Shown here: piece after piece, positions 1 through 6,897 of the stretch
Layout of the letters: each line of letters starts with the position of its first letter
How positions within the stretch are numbered: the first letter of the stretch is position 1
Assembly: GCA_947460065.1 (NCBI GenBank)
Contig: CANHGF010000130.1
Location: forward strand, 1 to 7,003
DNA: 7,003 nt
Origin: Comamonadaceae bacterium
GTDB lineage: Bacteria > Pseudomonadota > Gammaproteobacteria > Burkholderiales > Burkholderiaceae_C
Direction: 5' to 3'
Made by a program: the position numbers and the translations under genes
Notes under the pieces: model-generated
Databases searched by the model: none
Seen by the model: only the letters and a program-made list of their open reading frames with translations
Told to the model about the DNA's origin: nothing

Positions 1-723
1 AAGCAGTTTTTCGGCCAGGTCCAGCGGCATTTCGGTGTCGATGGGGTTGTCGTCGGCGGCAGGCTCGGTCGGTCGAATCCGGATGCCGGGTATTTCGCTC
101 AGAAAGATCAGCTTATCGGCCTGCAACTCAATGGCCACCCGGGTGGCCACTTCTTCCATCGACAGGTTGAAAGCCTCGCCGGTGATGGAAAAACCGAAGG
201 GCGAGAGCAGCACCATCGCGCCCATGTCCAGGGTCTGGCGTATGCCCTGCGCATCGACCTTGCGCACCAGGCCTGAATGCTTGAAGTCGATGCCGTCGAC
301 GATACCCACCGGACGCGCGGTCACAAAGTTGCCTGAAATCACCCGCACCGTCGAGCCGGCCATGGGCGTGTTGGGCAGGCCCTGGCTGAAGGCGGCCTCG
401 ATCTCATAGCGCAACTGCCCGGCCGCTTCTTGCGCGCAGTCCAGCGCCACGCTGTCGGTGATGCGCATGCCACCCGCGTATTGCGGCTGGTGGCCTTTGG
501 CGGCCAGCTGTTCATTGACCTGCGGCCGAAAGCCGTGCACCAGCACGATCTTCACCCCCATGCTCTGAATCAGTGCCAGGTCCTGGGCAATGTGCTGTAG
601 CTTGCCCGCCGCAATTGCTTCTCCGGCCATGCCCACCACAAAGGTCTTGCCCCTGTGCAGGTGGATATAGGGCGCCACCGAGCGGAACCAGGGCACGAAG
701 GTAAAATTGAAGACGGTGGACAT
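1..723 (-). CDS. argA: Amino-acid N-acetyltransferase (N-acetylglutamate synthase), partial at the window edge
   Basis: This enzyme acetylates glutamate with acetyl-CoA, the first step of arginine biosynthesis in the cytoplasm. Translating the minus strand from the ATG at 723-721 gives 241 open codons that run off the window at base 1. The product starts MSTVFNFTFVPWFRSVAPYIH and continues with GKTFVVGMAGEAIAAGKL, a VKIVLVHGFRPQVNEQL segment, GGMRITDS, and an SGNFVTARPVGIVDGIDF stretch. Together these are typical of the N-terminal amino-acid-kinase-like, arginine-sensing domain of ArgA. The C-terminal GNAT acetyltransferase domain must lie outside the window. No in-frame ATG occurs just upstream and the N-terminus matches family usage, so I accept this start although no good Shine-Dalgarno is visible. 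In this family an NagB/ArgB-like kinase would lack the leading WFRSVAPYIH segment, which argues against argB. The gene is transcribed divergently from hrpA. Confidence 0.93.
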   Translation of the reverse strand, partial: MSTVFNFTFVPWFRSVAPYIHLHRGKTFVVGMAGEAIAAGKLQHIAQDLALIQSMGVKIVLVHGFRPQVNEQLAAKGHQPQYAGGMRITDSVALDCAQEAAGQLRYEIEAAFSQGLPNTPMAGSTVRVISGNFVTARPVGIVDGIDFKHSGLVRKVDAQGIRQTLDMGAMVLLSPFGFSITGEAFNLSMEEVATRVAIELQADKLIFLSEIPGIRIRPTEPAADDNPIDTEMPLDLAEKLL

Positions 724-863
724 AGGTGTTGAAGACGATTTCGGCCGATTTTGACCGAAGTTGACAGCACCCTCTCTCAGGCCCACCCAGTCATCGCTCA
801 GCCCCGAAGCTGCGGCCTGCTTTTTTTTCACCGTTTTTTCGCCCGCCGCTGCTGCGTTTTTTT
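724..863. promoter_or_regulatory. Divergent argA/hrpA intergenic region
   Basis: These 140 bp must hold the 5' signals of both flanking genes. Close to the argA start are two similar motifs, TTCGGCCGA (740-748) and TTTTGACCGA (749-758). They also give a TTCGG/CCGAA inverted pair and could be a regulator site (inference). A consensus-like TTGACA lies at 761-766 on the hrpA strand, but I see no matching -10 box at 16-18 bp. The hrpA-proximal half carries three T-tracts on the plus strand: T8 at 821-828, T6 at 834-839, and T7 at 857-863 directly before the hrpA GTG. No Shine-Dalgarno precedes that GTG. Exact promoters cannot be assigned from sequence alone. Confidence 0.4.
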
Positions 864-3800
864 GTGTCTCTTGCCCCGCCTCCTGCTGCCTTGCACCTGG
901 AATTTCCCGAGAGCCTGCCGGTTTCGGCACGGCGTGAGGACATCGCACGCGCCATCACAGACCACCAAGTAGTCATCGTCTGCGGCGAGACCGGCTCGGG
1001 CAAGACCACACAGCTGCCCAAAATCGCGCTGAGCCTGGGCCGCGGCAGCGCCAACCACCCTGGCCAGCGCGGCCACCTGATCGGCCACACCCAGCCTCGG
1101 CGCGTGGCTGCCTCCAGTGTGGCCAAACGCATCGCCGAAGAAATGAAGTCGCCGCTGGGCGAGGTGGTCGGCTACAAGGTGCGCTTTCAGGACCGGCTGT
1201 CGGCCGGTGCCTCGGTCAAGCTGATGACCGATGGCATCTTGCTGGCCGAGACGCAGACCGACCCGCTGCTGCGCGCCTACGACACGCTCATCATCGACGA
1301 GGCCCATGAGCGCAGCCTGAACATCGATTTTCTGTTGGGCTACCTGCGCCAATTGCTGCCGCGTCGGCCGGACCTGAAAATCATCATCACCTCGGCGACC
1401 ATCGACGCGCAGCGTTTTGCGGATTATTTTTCCTCTGGCAGGGGCCAGGCGCCGGTCATCATGGTCTCCGGCCGCACCTTCCCGGTGGAGCAGCGCTACC
1501 GTCCGTTTGAGGAGTCACGCGAATACGACCTGAACAGTGCGCTGGCCGATGCGGTCGACGAGCTTTGGCGCGGTGGTGTGCATGCCGGAGACATTCTGGT
1601 TTTTCTTCCCGGCGAGCGAGAAATCCGCGAAGCCGCTGACCACCTGCGCAAACACCTTGCGCACCAGCCGCTGCTGCGCGAGGCCGAAGTACTGCCCCTA
1701 TTCTCGCGCCTGTCGCAAGCCGAGCAAGACCGCATCTTTGAGGCGCACAGCGGCCGCCGCATTGTGTTGGCCACCAACGTGGCCGAAACCTCACTGACCG
1801 TGCCGGGCATCCGTTACGTTATAGATACCGGCACCGCACGGGTCAAGCGCTACAGCTTTCGCAGCAAGGTCGAGCAGCTGCTGGTCGAGCCGATCTCGCA
1901 GGCAGCGGCCAACCAGAGGGCCGGCCGCTGCGGCCGCGTGGCTGACGGTATCTGCATTCGCCTGTATGAGGAGCAAGACTTTCTATCCCGCCCAGCCTTC
2001 ACCGACCCGGAGATCTTGCGCAGCTCGCTGGCCTCGGTGATCTTGCGCATGAAGGCCTTGCACCTGGGCAGCGTGGAGGAATTTGCATTCATCGAGCCGC
2101 CGCAGCGCCGCGCCATCACCGACGGCTATCAACTGCTCGCTGAGCTTGGCGCGGTCGATGACTTCAATGAGCTGACCCCCATCGGCCATGCGCTGGCCAA
2201 GCTGCCCCTGGATCCCCGGGTGGGCCGCATGCTGCTGGAGGCGCGTGAGCGCCGCGCCCTTGAGGAGGTGTTGGTCATTGCCAGCGCGCTGAGCGTGCAG
2301 GATGTGCGCGATCGGCCCTTGGATAAACAGGCCCAGGCCGACCAGAGACATGCCAAGTTTGACGACGAGAAGAGCGAGTTTGTTTCGTACTTGAAGCTCT
2401 GGCAATGGATTGGGGAGGCCAGGGGAGGGCGGCCGCATTCTGTGGGCTTAGCGCTGGGAGGACGGCCCGAGGCGCACGTGCCCACGCCCCAGCCCGCTCC
2501 CACCCCCCACAAACTCTCCAACCGCCAGTACGAAAACCTGCTGCGCGAGAACTACATCAATGTGCGCCGCGTGCGCGAGTGGCGCGACATCCATTCGCAA
2601 TTGGTCAGCGTGGTGGGCGAGCAAGGCTGGAAGCTCAACAAAGAGCCGGCCAGTTATGAGCAGCTTCACCTGGCCCTGCTGTGCGGTCTGCTGGGCAATA
2701 TCGGTTGCAAAAGCGACGAAGACGACTTTTATTTGGGCGCACGCGGCATCAAGTTTCACCGCCATCCGGGTTCGCGCCTGTCCAAACGGCCGGGGCGCTG
2801 GATCGTCGCGGCAGAGCTGGTGGAAACCGCGCGCCTGTTCGGCCGTTGCATGGCCAACATCGACGCACAGTGGATAGAGCAAGTGGGCGCGCATCTGATC
2901 AAAAAGCAGCTGCTGGACCCGCACTGGGAGAAAAAAGCCGCCCAGGTCTCGGCCCTCGAGCGGGCCACGCTCTATGGTCTGGTGATCTACAACAACCGCC
3001 GTGCCAATTACGCAAGCGTGGATGCAGCGGGCGCACGCGAGATTTTTATGCGCGAAGCCCTGGTGGCTGGCCACTGGGACAGCAAGCTGCCCTTCCTGGC
3101 CGCCAACCACAAACTCATGGCCCAGGTGGAGGAACTCGAGCACAAGCAGCGCCGGCAGGACGTGTTGGTCGACGACGAGCTGATCTTTGCCTTCTACGAC
3201 AGCCAAGTGCCGGCCGATGCCCACAACGGTGCGGCTTTCGAGCGCTGGTGGAAAGACGCCTCGCGCAACAACCCGCGTCTGTTGTTTTTGACCCGCGAGG
3301 AGCTCATGCGGCACGAGGCCGCGGGCATCACCACCCAGGCCTTTCCCAAGACCCTGCGCCTGGGCGGCGTGGACTGCGCCGCCAGCTACCTGCACGAGCC
3401 AGGCGACGCCAAAGACGGCGTCACCGTCGACGTGCCGCTGTTTGTGCTCAATCAGGTCAACGAAGATCGCTGTGAATGGCTGGTGCCTGGCATGCTCAAG
3501 GACAAGATCTGGGCCCTGCTCAAAAGCCTGCCGCAAAAGCCACGCAGCCGTTTTGTGCCTCTGCCCGAAAGCGCCGCCCGCTTGGCCGGCGAGCTGGCCG
3601 CGCCCGAGCTCTTTGGGGCCGGTTCACTCACCGACGTGCTGCTCAAAAAGGTACGCGACGAGACCAGCCTGGACGTTAAGCGCGCCGACTTCAAGCTCGA
3701 CATGCTCAGCGCGCATTTGTTCATGAACCTGCGCGTGGTCGACGAACACGGCCGCCAGCGCGGCATGGGCCGCAACCTGGGCGCGCTCAAGGCGGAATGG

Positions 3801-4850
3801 GGCAGCAAGGCGAGGGGTGCGTTTCAGGCGCTAGCAGGTTTGAAACTGTCCGCGCCTTCGGCGGCTGGGAGGGAAGCTCAAAAATCGGGGCCGGATCCGG
3901 ATACCAGGACTTCATCCTCTCCCTCTGGGAGAGGGCAGGGTGAAGGTGCGCGCGGCACATCGACCCCGGACAGCGCCAAGGACTCCCCCAGGGCCAGCGC
4001 CGACCAGCGCCACAGCACCTGGTCCTTCGGCGAACTTCCCGAACTCATGGAAATCCGCAAAGGCGGCCAGACCCTGATCGGCTTTCCGGCCCTGATCGAC
4101 CTGGGTGATGCGGTATCCATCGAAGTCTTCGACGAACCCGAAGTCGCCGCCGCCAAGCACCGCAAGGGCCTGGGGCGCCTGTGTGCGCTGCAGATCAAGG
4201 ACGCGCTCAAGTACCTGGAAAAGAACATCCCCGACCTGCAGAAGATGACAGTGGCCTTCATGAGCCTGGGCACCGCCGAGGAGCTGCGCACACAGATCAT
4301 CGAGGTGGCGGTGGACCGCGCCTTCTTGCAGGAGCCACTGCCCGCCGACGAAGCTACCTTCAAAAAGCGCGTAGACGAGGGCCGGGGGCGCCTGACGCTG
4401 ATCGCCAATGAAGTGGCGCGTCTGGCTGGCGTGGTGCTGGCCGAGTACGCCACCGCGCTGCGCAAGATCAAAGACACCAAGAACGCACCCGAGGCCACGG
4501 CCGACTGCGCGCAGCAGCTGCAGCGCCTGATGCCCAAGAACTTCATTGCCGCCACGTCCTGGCCGCAGCTGCAGCACTTTGCCCGCTACCTCAAGGCCAT
4601 CACCCTGCGCCTGGACAAATACCGCGCCGACCCCGCGCGCGACGCCCAGCGCCTGCTGGAGCTACGTCCGCAAGAGCAGCGCTACTGGCGCCTGGTGGCC
4701 GAGCGCAAGGGCGTACAGGACGCTCGCATGCTGGAGCTGCGCTGGCTGCTGGAAGAGCTGCGCGTGAGCTTTTTCGCGCAGGAGCTGCGCACGCCGCAGC
4801 CGGTGAGCGTCAAGCGGCTGGAGAAGGTGTGGGGGCAGTTAAGCCATTGA
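864..4850 (+). CDS. hrpA: ATP-dependent RNA helicase HrpA (DEAH-box, with C-terminal DUF3418 region)
   Basis: HrpA is a cytoplasmic DEAH-box RNA helicase, linked in E. coli to mRNA processing and to rescue of stalled ribosomes (family knowledge). All core motifs are present: Walker A GETGSGKT at residues 41-48, TQPRR at 76-80, DEAH at 145-148, SAT at 177-179, TNVAETSLT from 304, and QRAGRCGR at 351-358. A helicase-associated (HA2) and OB-like region follows. The remaining half matches the HrpA-specific C-terminal region (for example LVETARLFGRCMANID, WSFGELPELMEIRKGG and LLEELRVSFFAQELRTPQPVS). Length, about 1328 residues, is close to E. coli HrpA (about 1300). Relative to E. coli HrpA as I recall it, there are two extra linkers: residues about 518-549 and about 996-1052, the latter containing a palindromic repeat. 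The GTG at 864 is the only usual start in the frame after the stop at 762-764. It lacks a Shine-Dalgarno, so the start is less certain than the gene. Confidence 0.96.
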   Translation: MSLAPPPAALHLEFPESLPVSARREDIARAITDHQVVIVCGETGSGKTTQLPKIALSLGRGSANHPGQRGHLIGHTQPRRVAASSVAKRIAEEMKSPLGEVVGYKVRFQDRLSAGASVKLMTDGILLAETQTDPLLRAYDTLIIDEAHERSLNIDFLLGYLRQLLPRRPDLKIIITSATIDAQRFADYFSSGRGQAPVIMVSGRTFPVEQRYRPFEESREYDLNSALADAVDELWRGGVHAGDILVFLPGEREIREAADHLRKHLAHQPLLREAEVLPLFSRLSQAEQDRIFEAHSGRRIVLATNVAETSLTVPGIRYVIDTGTARVKRYSFRSKVEQLLVEPISQAAANQRAGRCGRVADGICIRLYEEQDFLSRPAFTDPEILRSSLASVILRMKALHLGSVEEFAFIEPPQRRAITDGYQLLAELGAVDDFNELTPIGHALAKLPLDPRVGRMLLEARERRALEEVLVIASALSVQDVRDRPLDKQAQADQRHAKFDDEKSEFVSYLKLWQWIGEARGGRPHSVGLALGGRPEAHVPTPQPAPTPHKLSNRQYENLLRENYINVRRVREWRDIHSQLVSVVGEQGWKLNKEPASYEQLHLALLCGLLGNIGCKSDEDDFYLGARGIKFHRHPGSRLSKRPGRWIVAAELVETARLFGRCMANIDAQWIEQVGAHLIKKQLLDPHWEKKAAQVSALERATLYGLVIYNNRRANYASVDAAGAREIFMREALVAGHWDSKLPFLAANHKLMAQVEELEHKQRRQDVLVDDELIFAFYDSQVPADAHNGAAFERWWKDASRNNPRLLFLTREELMRHEAAGITTQAFPKTLRLGGVDCAASYLHEPGDAKDGVTVDVPLFVLNQVNEDRCEWLVPGMLKDKIWALLKSLPQKPRSRFVPLPESAARLAGELAAPELFGAGSLTDVLLKKVRDETSLDVKRADFKLDMLSAHLFMNLRVVDEHGRQRGMGRNLGALKAEWGSKARGAFQALAGLKLSAPSAAGREAQKSGPDPDTRTSSSPSGRGQGEGARGTSTPDSAKDSPRASADQRHSTWSFGELPELMEIRKGGQTLIGFPALIDLGDAVSIEVFDEPEVAAAKHRKGLGRLCALQIKDALKYLEKNIPDLQKMTVAFMSLGTAEELRTQIIEVAVDRAFLQEPLPADEATFKKRVDEGRGRLTLIANEVARLAGVVLAEYATALRKIKDTKNAPEATADCAQQLQRLMPKNFIAATSWPQLQHFARYLKAITLRLDKYRADPARDAQRLLELRPQEQRYWRLVAERKGVQDARMLELRWLLEELRVSFFAQELRTPQPVSVKRLEKVWGQLSH
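2424..2467 (+). repeat. Pair of short direct repeats inside an hrpA linker
   Basis: GGAGGGCGGCC at 2424-2434 recurs as GGAGGACGGCC at 2457-2467, matching at 10 of 11 bases. The offset of 33 bp equals 11 codons, so the reading frame is kept. The pair lies in the Gly/Pro/Ala-rich linker (residues about 518-549) between KLWQWIG and KLSNRQYENLL, a junction that is short in E. coli HrpA as I recall it. It could be a small in-frame duplication, a degraded repeat element, or chance in a GC-rich linker. Confidence 0.3.
3911..3944 (+). repeat. Intragenic REP-like palindromic element within hrpA
   Basis: The core is a perfect hairpin: CCTCTCCC (3916-3923), loop TCT, GGGAGAGG (3927-3934). Outer arms TTCA (3911-3914) and TGAA (3941-3944) also pair. 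This resembles the CCCTCTCCC...GGGAGAGGG palindromes dispersed through many proteobacterial genomes. The minus-strand translations show the giveaway peptides such elements produce in spurious ORFs, of the PSPCPLPEGE and LPSPRGRG kind. Here the element is read in the hrpA frame as residues 1016-1028, TSSSPSGRGQGEG, inside a low-complexity linker ahead of WSFGELPE. It is 34 bp with no visible target-site duplication. Family membership rests on my recognition of the pattern, not on a search. Confidence 0.7.
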
Positions 4851-4967
4851 CGCGGCGCCCCCCGCTTGGCTGGCCCGCGCGAGTCAGTCTGGTGTCTGTG
4901 CCCCCGCACCGGCGCCTTAGTCTGGCATGTGACCCCAACCTCGAGGGCTGCAAAGCCTTGCGCAGTC

Positions 4968-5102
4968 TCAAACCCGGAGCGGTGCAATGTCCAGCCGTGC
5001 GCTTGACCACGGGTTGCGCAGCAGATCGTGCCCCATCGACCTGCCCATGAGCTGCTGCAGCCCGATGTCGATGGCGCGCGCCACAGCGGGCTCGGGGCTT
5101 GG
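4968..5102 (-). pseudogene. Possible C-terminal coding remnant of unidentified protein
   Basis: Reading the minus strand from about 5102 to a TGA at 4970-4968 gives a peptide of about 44 residues containing AVARAIDIGLQQLMG and GHDLLRNPWSSARL, ending APLRV. Its composition and codon choice (CTG, ATC, GAC, CAG, CGC) look like real coding DNA of this genome. The other five frames across the same bases give Cys/Ser/Arg-rich peptides. Upstream in this frame the peptide turns basic and unstructured, and its only ATG (5201-5199) overlaps the start of yghU, so no whole gene is present. I do not recognise the family. Chance antisense openness in GC-rich DNA is the main alternative. Confidence 0.22.
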
Positions 5103-5128
5103 CAAAAATTTGAATTTTGGCCTCCTAG
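5103..5128 (+). promoter_or_regulatory. AT-rich inverted repeat upstream of the GST operon
   Basis: AAAATT (5105-5110) and AATTTT (5113-5118) form a perfect inverted repeat around TG, in an otherwise GC-rich region about 80-95 bp upstream of the yghU start. A TTGGCA at 5099-5104 could serve as a -35 box, but the sequence 17-18 bp downstream (TCCTAG) is a poor -10. The adjacent GCCTCCTAGGC (5120-5130) is a small second palindrome. The spot is a plausible promoter or regulator site, inferred only from position and composition. Confidence 0.25.
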
Positions 5129-5190
5129 GCGCACTTTTCCTGCTTGCTTTACCATGCGCTCGACGGGTGCAAAGGGCACCTGATTTTTTT

Positions 5191-5195
5191 GAGGT
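5191..5195 (+). promoter_or_regulatory. Ribosome-binding site deciding the yghU start
   Basis: GAGGT lies four bases before the ATG at 5200-5202 and after a T-run. It supports this start over the in-frame ATG at 4987, which would add 71 residues without family resemblance. The protein from 5200 aligns with E. coli YghU from its first residues. Confidence 0.6.
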
Positions 5196-5199
5196 CTGC

Positions 5200-6075
5200 A
5201 TGTCTGATTCGAGCCCCTACATCCCGCCCAAGGTCTGGACCTGGCACAAGTCCAATGGCGGGCGCTTCGCCAACATCAACCGGCCGGTGGCTGGCGCCAC
5301 GCACGACAAGCCCCTGCCCAGGGGCAAGCATCCGCTGCAGCTGTATTCGCTGGGTACGCCCAACGGCATCAAGGTGACGGTGATGCTTGAGGAGTTGCTG
5401 GCCCTGGGTCATCAGGGCGCTGAGTACGACGCCTGGATGATCCGCATCCATGAGGGCGAGCAGTTTGGCTCTGGCTTTGTGGGTGTCAACCCCAATTCCA
5501 AGATCCCGGCCTTGCTCGATTACAGCGGCGCCGAGCCGGTGCGGGTGTTTGAGTCAGGCGCCATCTTGGTCTACCTGGCCGAGAAATTTGGTGTCTTGTT
5601 GCCCACCGAGCCTGCCCAGCGGGCCGAGTGCCTGTCGTGGCTGTTTTGGCAGATGGGCAGCGGGCCTTATCTGGGCGGTGGCTTCGGGCATTTTTATGCC
5701 TATGCGCCGGTCAAGATCGAATATGCCATCGACCGCTTCGCCATGGAGACCAAGCGCCAACTGGACGTGCTCAATCAGCGCCTGGCGCAGCACCGCTTCA
5801 TCGCTGGCGAGGACTACACCGTGGCCGACATCGCGATCTGGCCCTGGTACGGGGCGCTGGCCCGCGGCGAGATGTATGAGGCCGCCGAGTTCCTGCAGGT
5901 TCAGGAGTACACCCATGTGCAGCGTTGGGCCGAAGAGCTGGCACAGCGCCCGGCGGTGCAGCGCGGTCGCATGGTCAATCGCCTGCGCGGTCCCTTGAGC
6001 GAGCAACTGCACGAGCGCCATGAAGCGAGCGACTTTGACACCAGCACGCAGGACAAGCTGAAAGCGGCTTCGTGA
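5200..6075 (+). CDS. yghU: YghU-type glutathione S-transferase family protein (glutathione-dependent disulfide-bond reductase)
   Basis: The 291-residue product closely matches E. coli YghU (288 residues as recalled). Shared segments are KVWTWHKSNGGRFANINRPV, KHPLQLYSLGTPNG, MLEELLALG, GAEYDAW, VNPNSKIPAL, the FGHFYAYAPVKIEYAI stretch, DIAIWPWYG and EQLHERHEASDF. YghU is a cytoplasmic GST-fold enzyme with little classical transferase activity that binds two glutathiones per active site and reduces disulfides (family knowledge). The N-terminal thioredoxin-like domain spans residues about 46-132: the TPN motif at 53-55 corresponds to the glutathione-contacting Thr/Asn of E. coli YghU, the cis-Pro is in KIPAL (P103), and E118-S119 is the usual gamma-glutamyl-binding pair. 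An all-helical domain follows. The start is set by GAGGT upstream. Its stop overlaps the next GST start, so the two are probably cotranscribed. Confidence 0.95.
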   Translation: MSDSSPYIPPKVWTWHKSNGGRFANINRPVAGATHDKPLPRGKHPLQLYSLGTPNGIKVTVMLEELLALGHQGAEYDAWMIRIHEGEQFGSGFVGVNPNSKIPALLDYSGAEPVRVFESGAILVYLAEKFGVLLPTEPAQRAECLSWLFWQMGSGPYLGGGFGHFYAYAPVKIEYAIDRFAMETKRQLDVLNQRLAQHRFIAGEDYTVADIAIWPWYGALARGEMYEAAEFLQVQEYTHVQRWAEELAQRPAVQRGRMVNRLRGPLSEQLHERHEASDFDTSTQDKLKAAS

Positions 6076-6704
6076 TCACCCTTTATGACTGCGCCACCGC
6101 GCCCAACCCGAGGCGGGCGCGTATTTTTCTGGCGGAAAAAGGCGTGGTGCACGAGACGGTGCAGATCGACCTGCGCTCGGGCGAGCAAATGTCCGAGGCG
6201 TTTCGGGCCATCAATCCGCACTGCACGGTGCCGACGCTGCGCGTCGATGCCACGCTGGTGCTGACCGACAACGCGGCGATTGCAGCCTACCTGGAGGCCC
6301 AATACCCCCAGCCGCCGCTTTTGGGCAATAGCCCGAATGACAAGGCCGAGATTGCCAGCCTGAACTGGCGCATGGAGTTCGACGGCCTGATGCCGGTGGC
6401 CGAGGCCCTGCGCAACGGCTCACCAGCCATGGCCGATCGCGCATTGCCCGGCCCTGTCAACTACGCCCAGATACCCGAGCTGGCCCAGCGTGGGCTGGCG
6501 CGGGCGCAGCGGTTTTTCGAGACGCTTGATGCCCATTTGGCAGACCGCAGTTTCGTGGCGGCCGAGCAGTTCAGCGTGGCCGATATCACCGCAGTGGTGG
6601 CGGTCGACTTTGCCCGTGTGATCAAGCTCAAGCCTGACGAGCGCTATCCGCATCTGCTGCGCTGGCGGGCTGCCATGGGTGAGCGGCCTTCCTGCAAGCT
6701 TTGA
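6072..6704 (+). CDS. Glutathione S-transferase family protein
   Basis: The 210-residue product has the two-domain GST layout and standard length. The N-terminal thioredoxin-like domain (about 1-80) starts MITLYDCATAPNPRRARIFLAEKGV, with cis-Pro P54 in CTVPTL and an LTDNAAIAAYLE helix start. The helical C-terminal domain contains FVAAEQFSVADITAVVAVDF, the conserved N-capping/hydrophobic-staple Asp region of GSTs. It presumably uses glutathione in the cytoplasm, but its substrate cannot be read from sequence. The usual Glu-Ser glutathione-binding pair appears as D66-N67, a conservative departure. The GTG start at 6072 overlaps the yghU stop as GTGA, which suggests translational coupling. No clear Shine-Dalgarno is visible and the next start-like codon would remove the first strand. 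It is a different GST subgroup from its neighbour, so the pair is not a recent tandem duplication. Confidence 0.9.
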   Translation: MITLYDCATAPNPRRARIFLAEKGVVHETVQIDLRSGEQMSEAFRAINPHCTVPTLRVDATLVLTDNAAIAAYLEAQYPQPPLLGNSPNDKAEIASLNWRMEFDGLMPVAEALRNGSPAMADRALPGPVNYAQIPELAQRGLARAQRFFETLDAHLADRSFVAAEQFSVADITAVVAVDFARVIKLKPDERYPHLLRWRAAMGERPSCKL

Positions 6705-6797
6705 TGTCGGGGCGGGTGAGGTCCCAGCTGGTTTTCACAGCCCGCATCGCGCCGAGGGCGGCGCTCCCACAAGAAATTTACCAGCCGTCGGCAGTGG

Positions 6798-6871
6798 TGT
6801 GGGAGCCGCGCCCTCGCGGCGATAGGGCGTTTGATCGAAAGCCGCATCGGGCCAAGGGCGGCGCTCCCAAA
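6798..6871. repeat. REPIN-like inverted pair, copy 1
   Basis: This 74-bp element is bounded by TGTGGGAGC (6798-6806) and GCTCCCAAA (6863-6871, one base off the perfect complement). Its left half holds a perfect hairpin, CCGCG (6806-6810), loop CCCT, CGCGG (6815-6819). The centre, TTTGATCGAA, is one base off a palindrome. Two REP-like halves facing each other across a short linker is the REPIN layout. Confidence 0.7.
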
Positions 6872-6897
6872 AGAAATCTACCAGCCGTCGGCAGTGG

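Larger units (their letters stand above)
4851..5199. other. hrpA-yghU intergenic region, no intact gene recognised
   Basis: These 349 bp separate hrpA from the GST operon. All reading frames give compositionally odd peptides except one minus-strand stretch listed separately as a possible remnant. I see no rho-independent terminator for hrpA: the GC-rich segment just after the stop has no clean stem and no T-run. The 3' end becomes AT-richer from about 5099, where the promoter of the downstream operon probably sits. A run of seven T (5184-5190) precedes the ribosome-binding site of yghU. Confidence 0.6.

Noticed and set aside
761..790. Sigma-70 promoter for hrpA using TTGACA at 761-766
   Set aside because: The -35 match is perfect, but no acceptable -10 box exists at 16-18 bp, so I do not annotate a promoter.
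751..972. Plus-strand ORF starting TTG ahead of hrpA, possibly joined to hrpA by slippage at the T-tracts
   Set aside because: The peptide is unlike any HrpA N-terminus, and hrpA from GTG 864 already begins as expected. No frameshift needs to be invoked.
2448..3536. Long minus-strand ORF (362 codons) antisense to hrpA
   Set aside because: It is a shadow of hrpA codon bias. The peptide has no recognisable domain, while the plus strand encodes conserved HrpA sequence throughout.
4851..4890. Rho-independent terminator after hrpA
   Set aside because: The segment is GC-rich but forms no clean long stem and lacks a T-run.
4987..5199. 71-residue N-terminal extension of yghU from an upstream ATG
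   Set aside because: The extra peptide is Cys/Ser/Arg-rich without family resemblance. The ATG at 5200 has GAGGT upstream and gives the normal YghU N-terminus.
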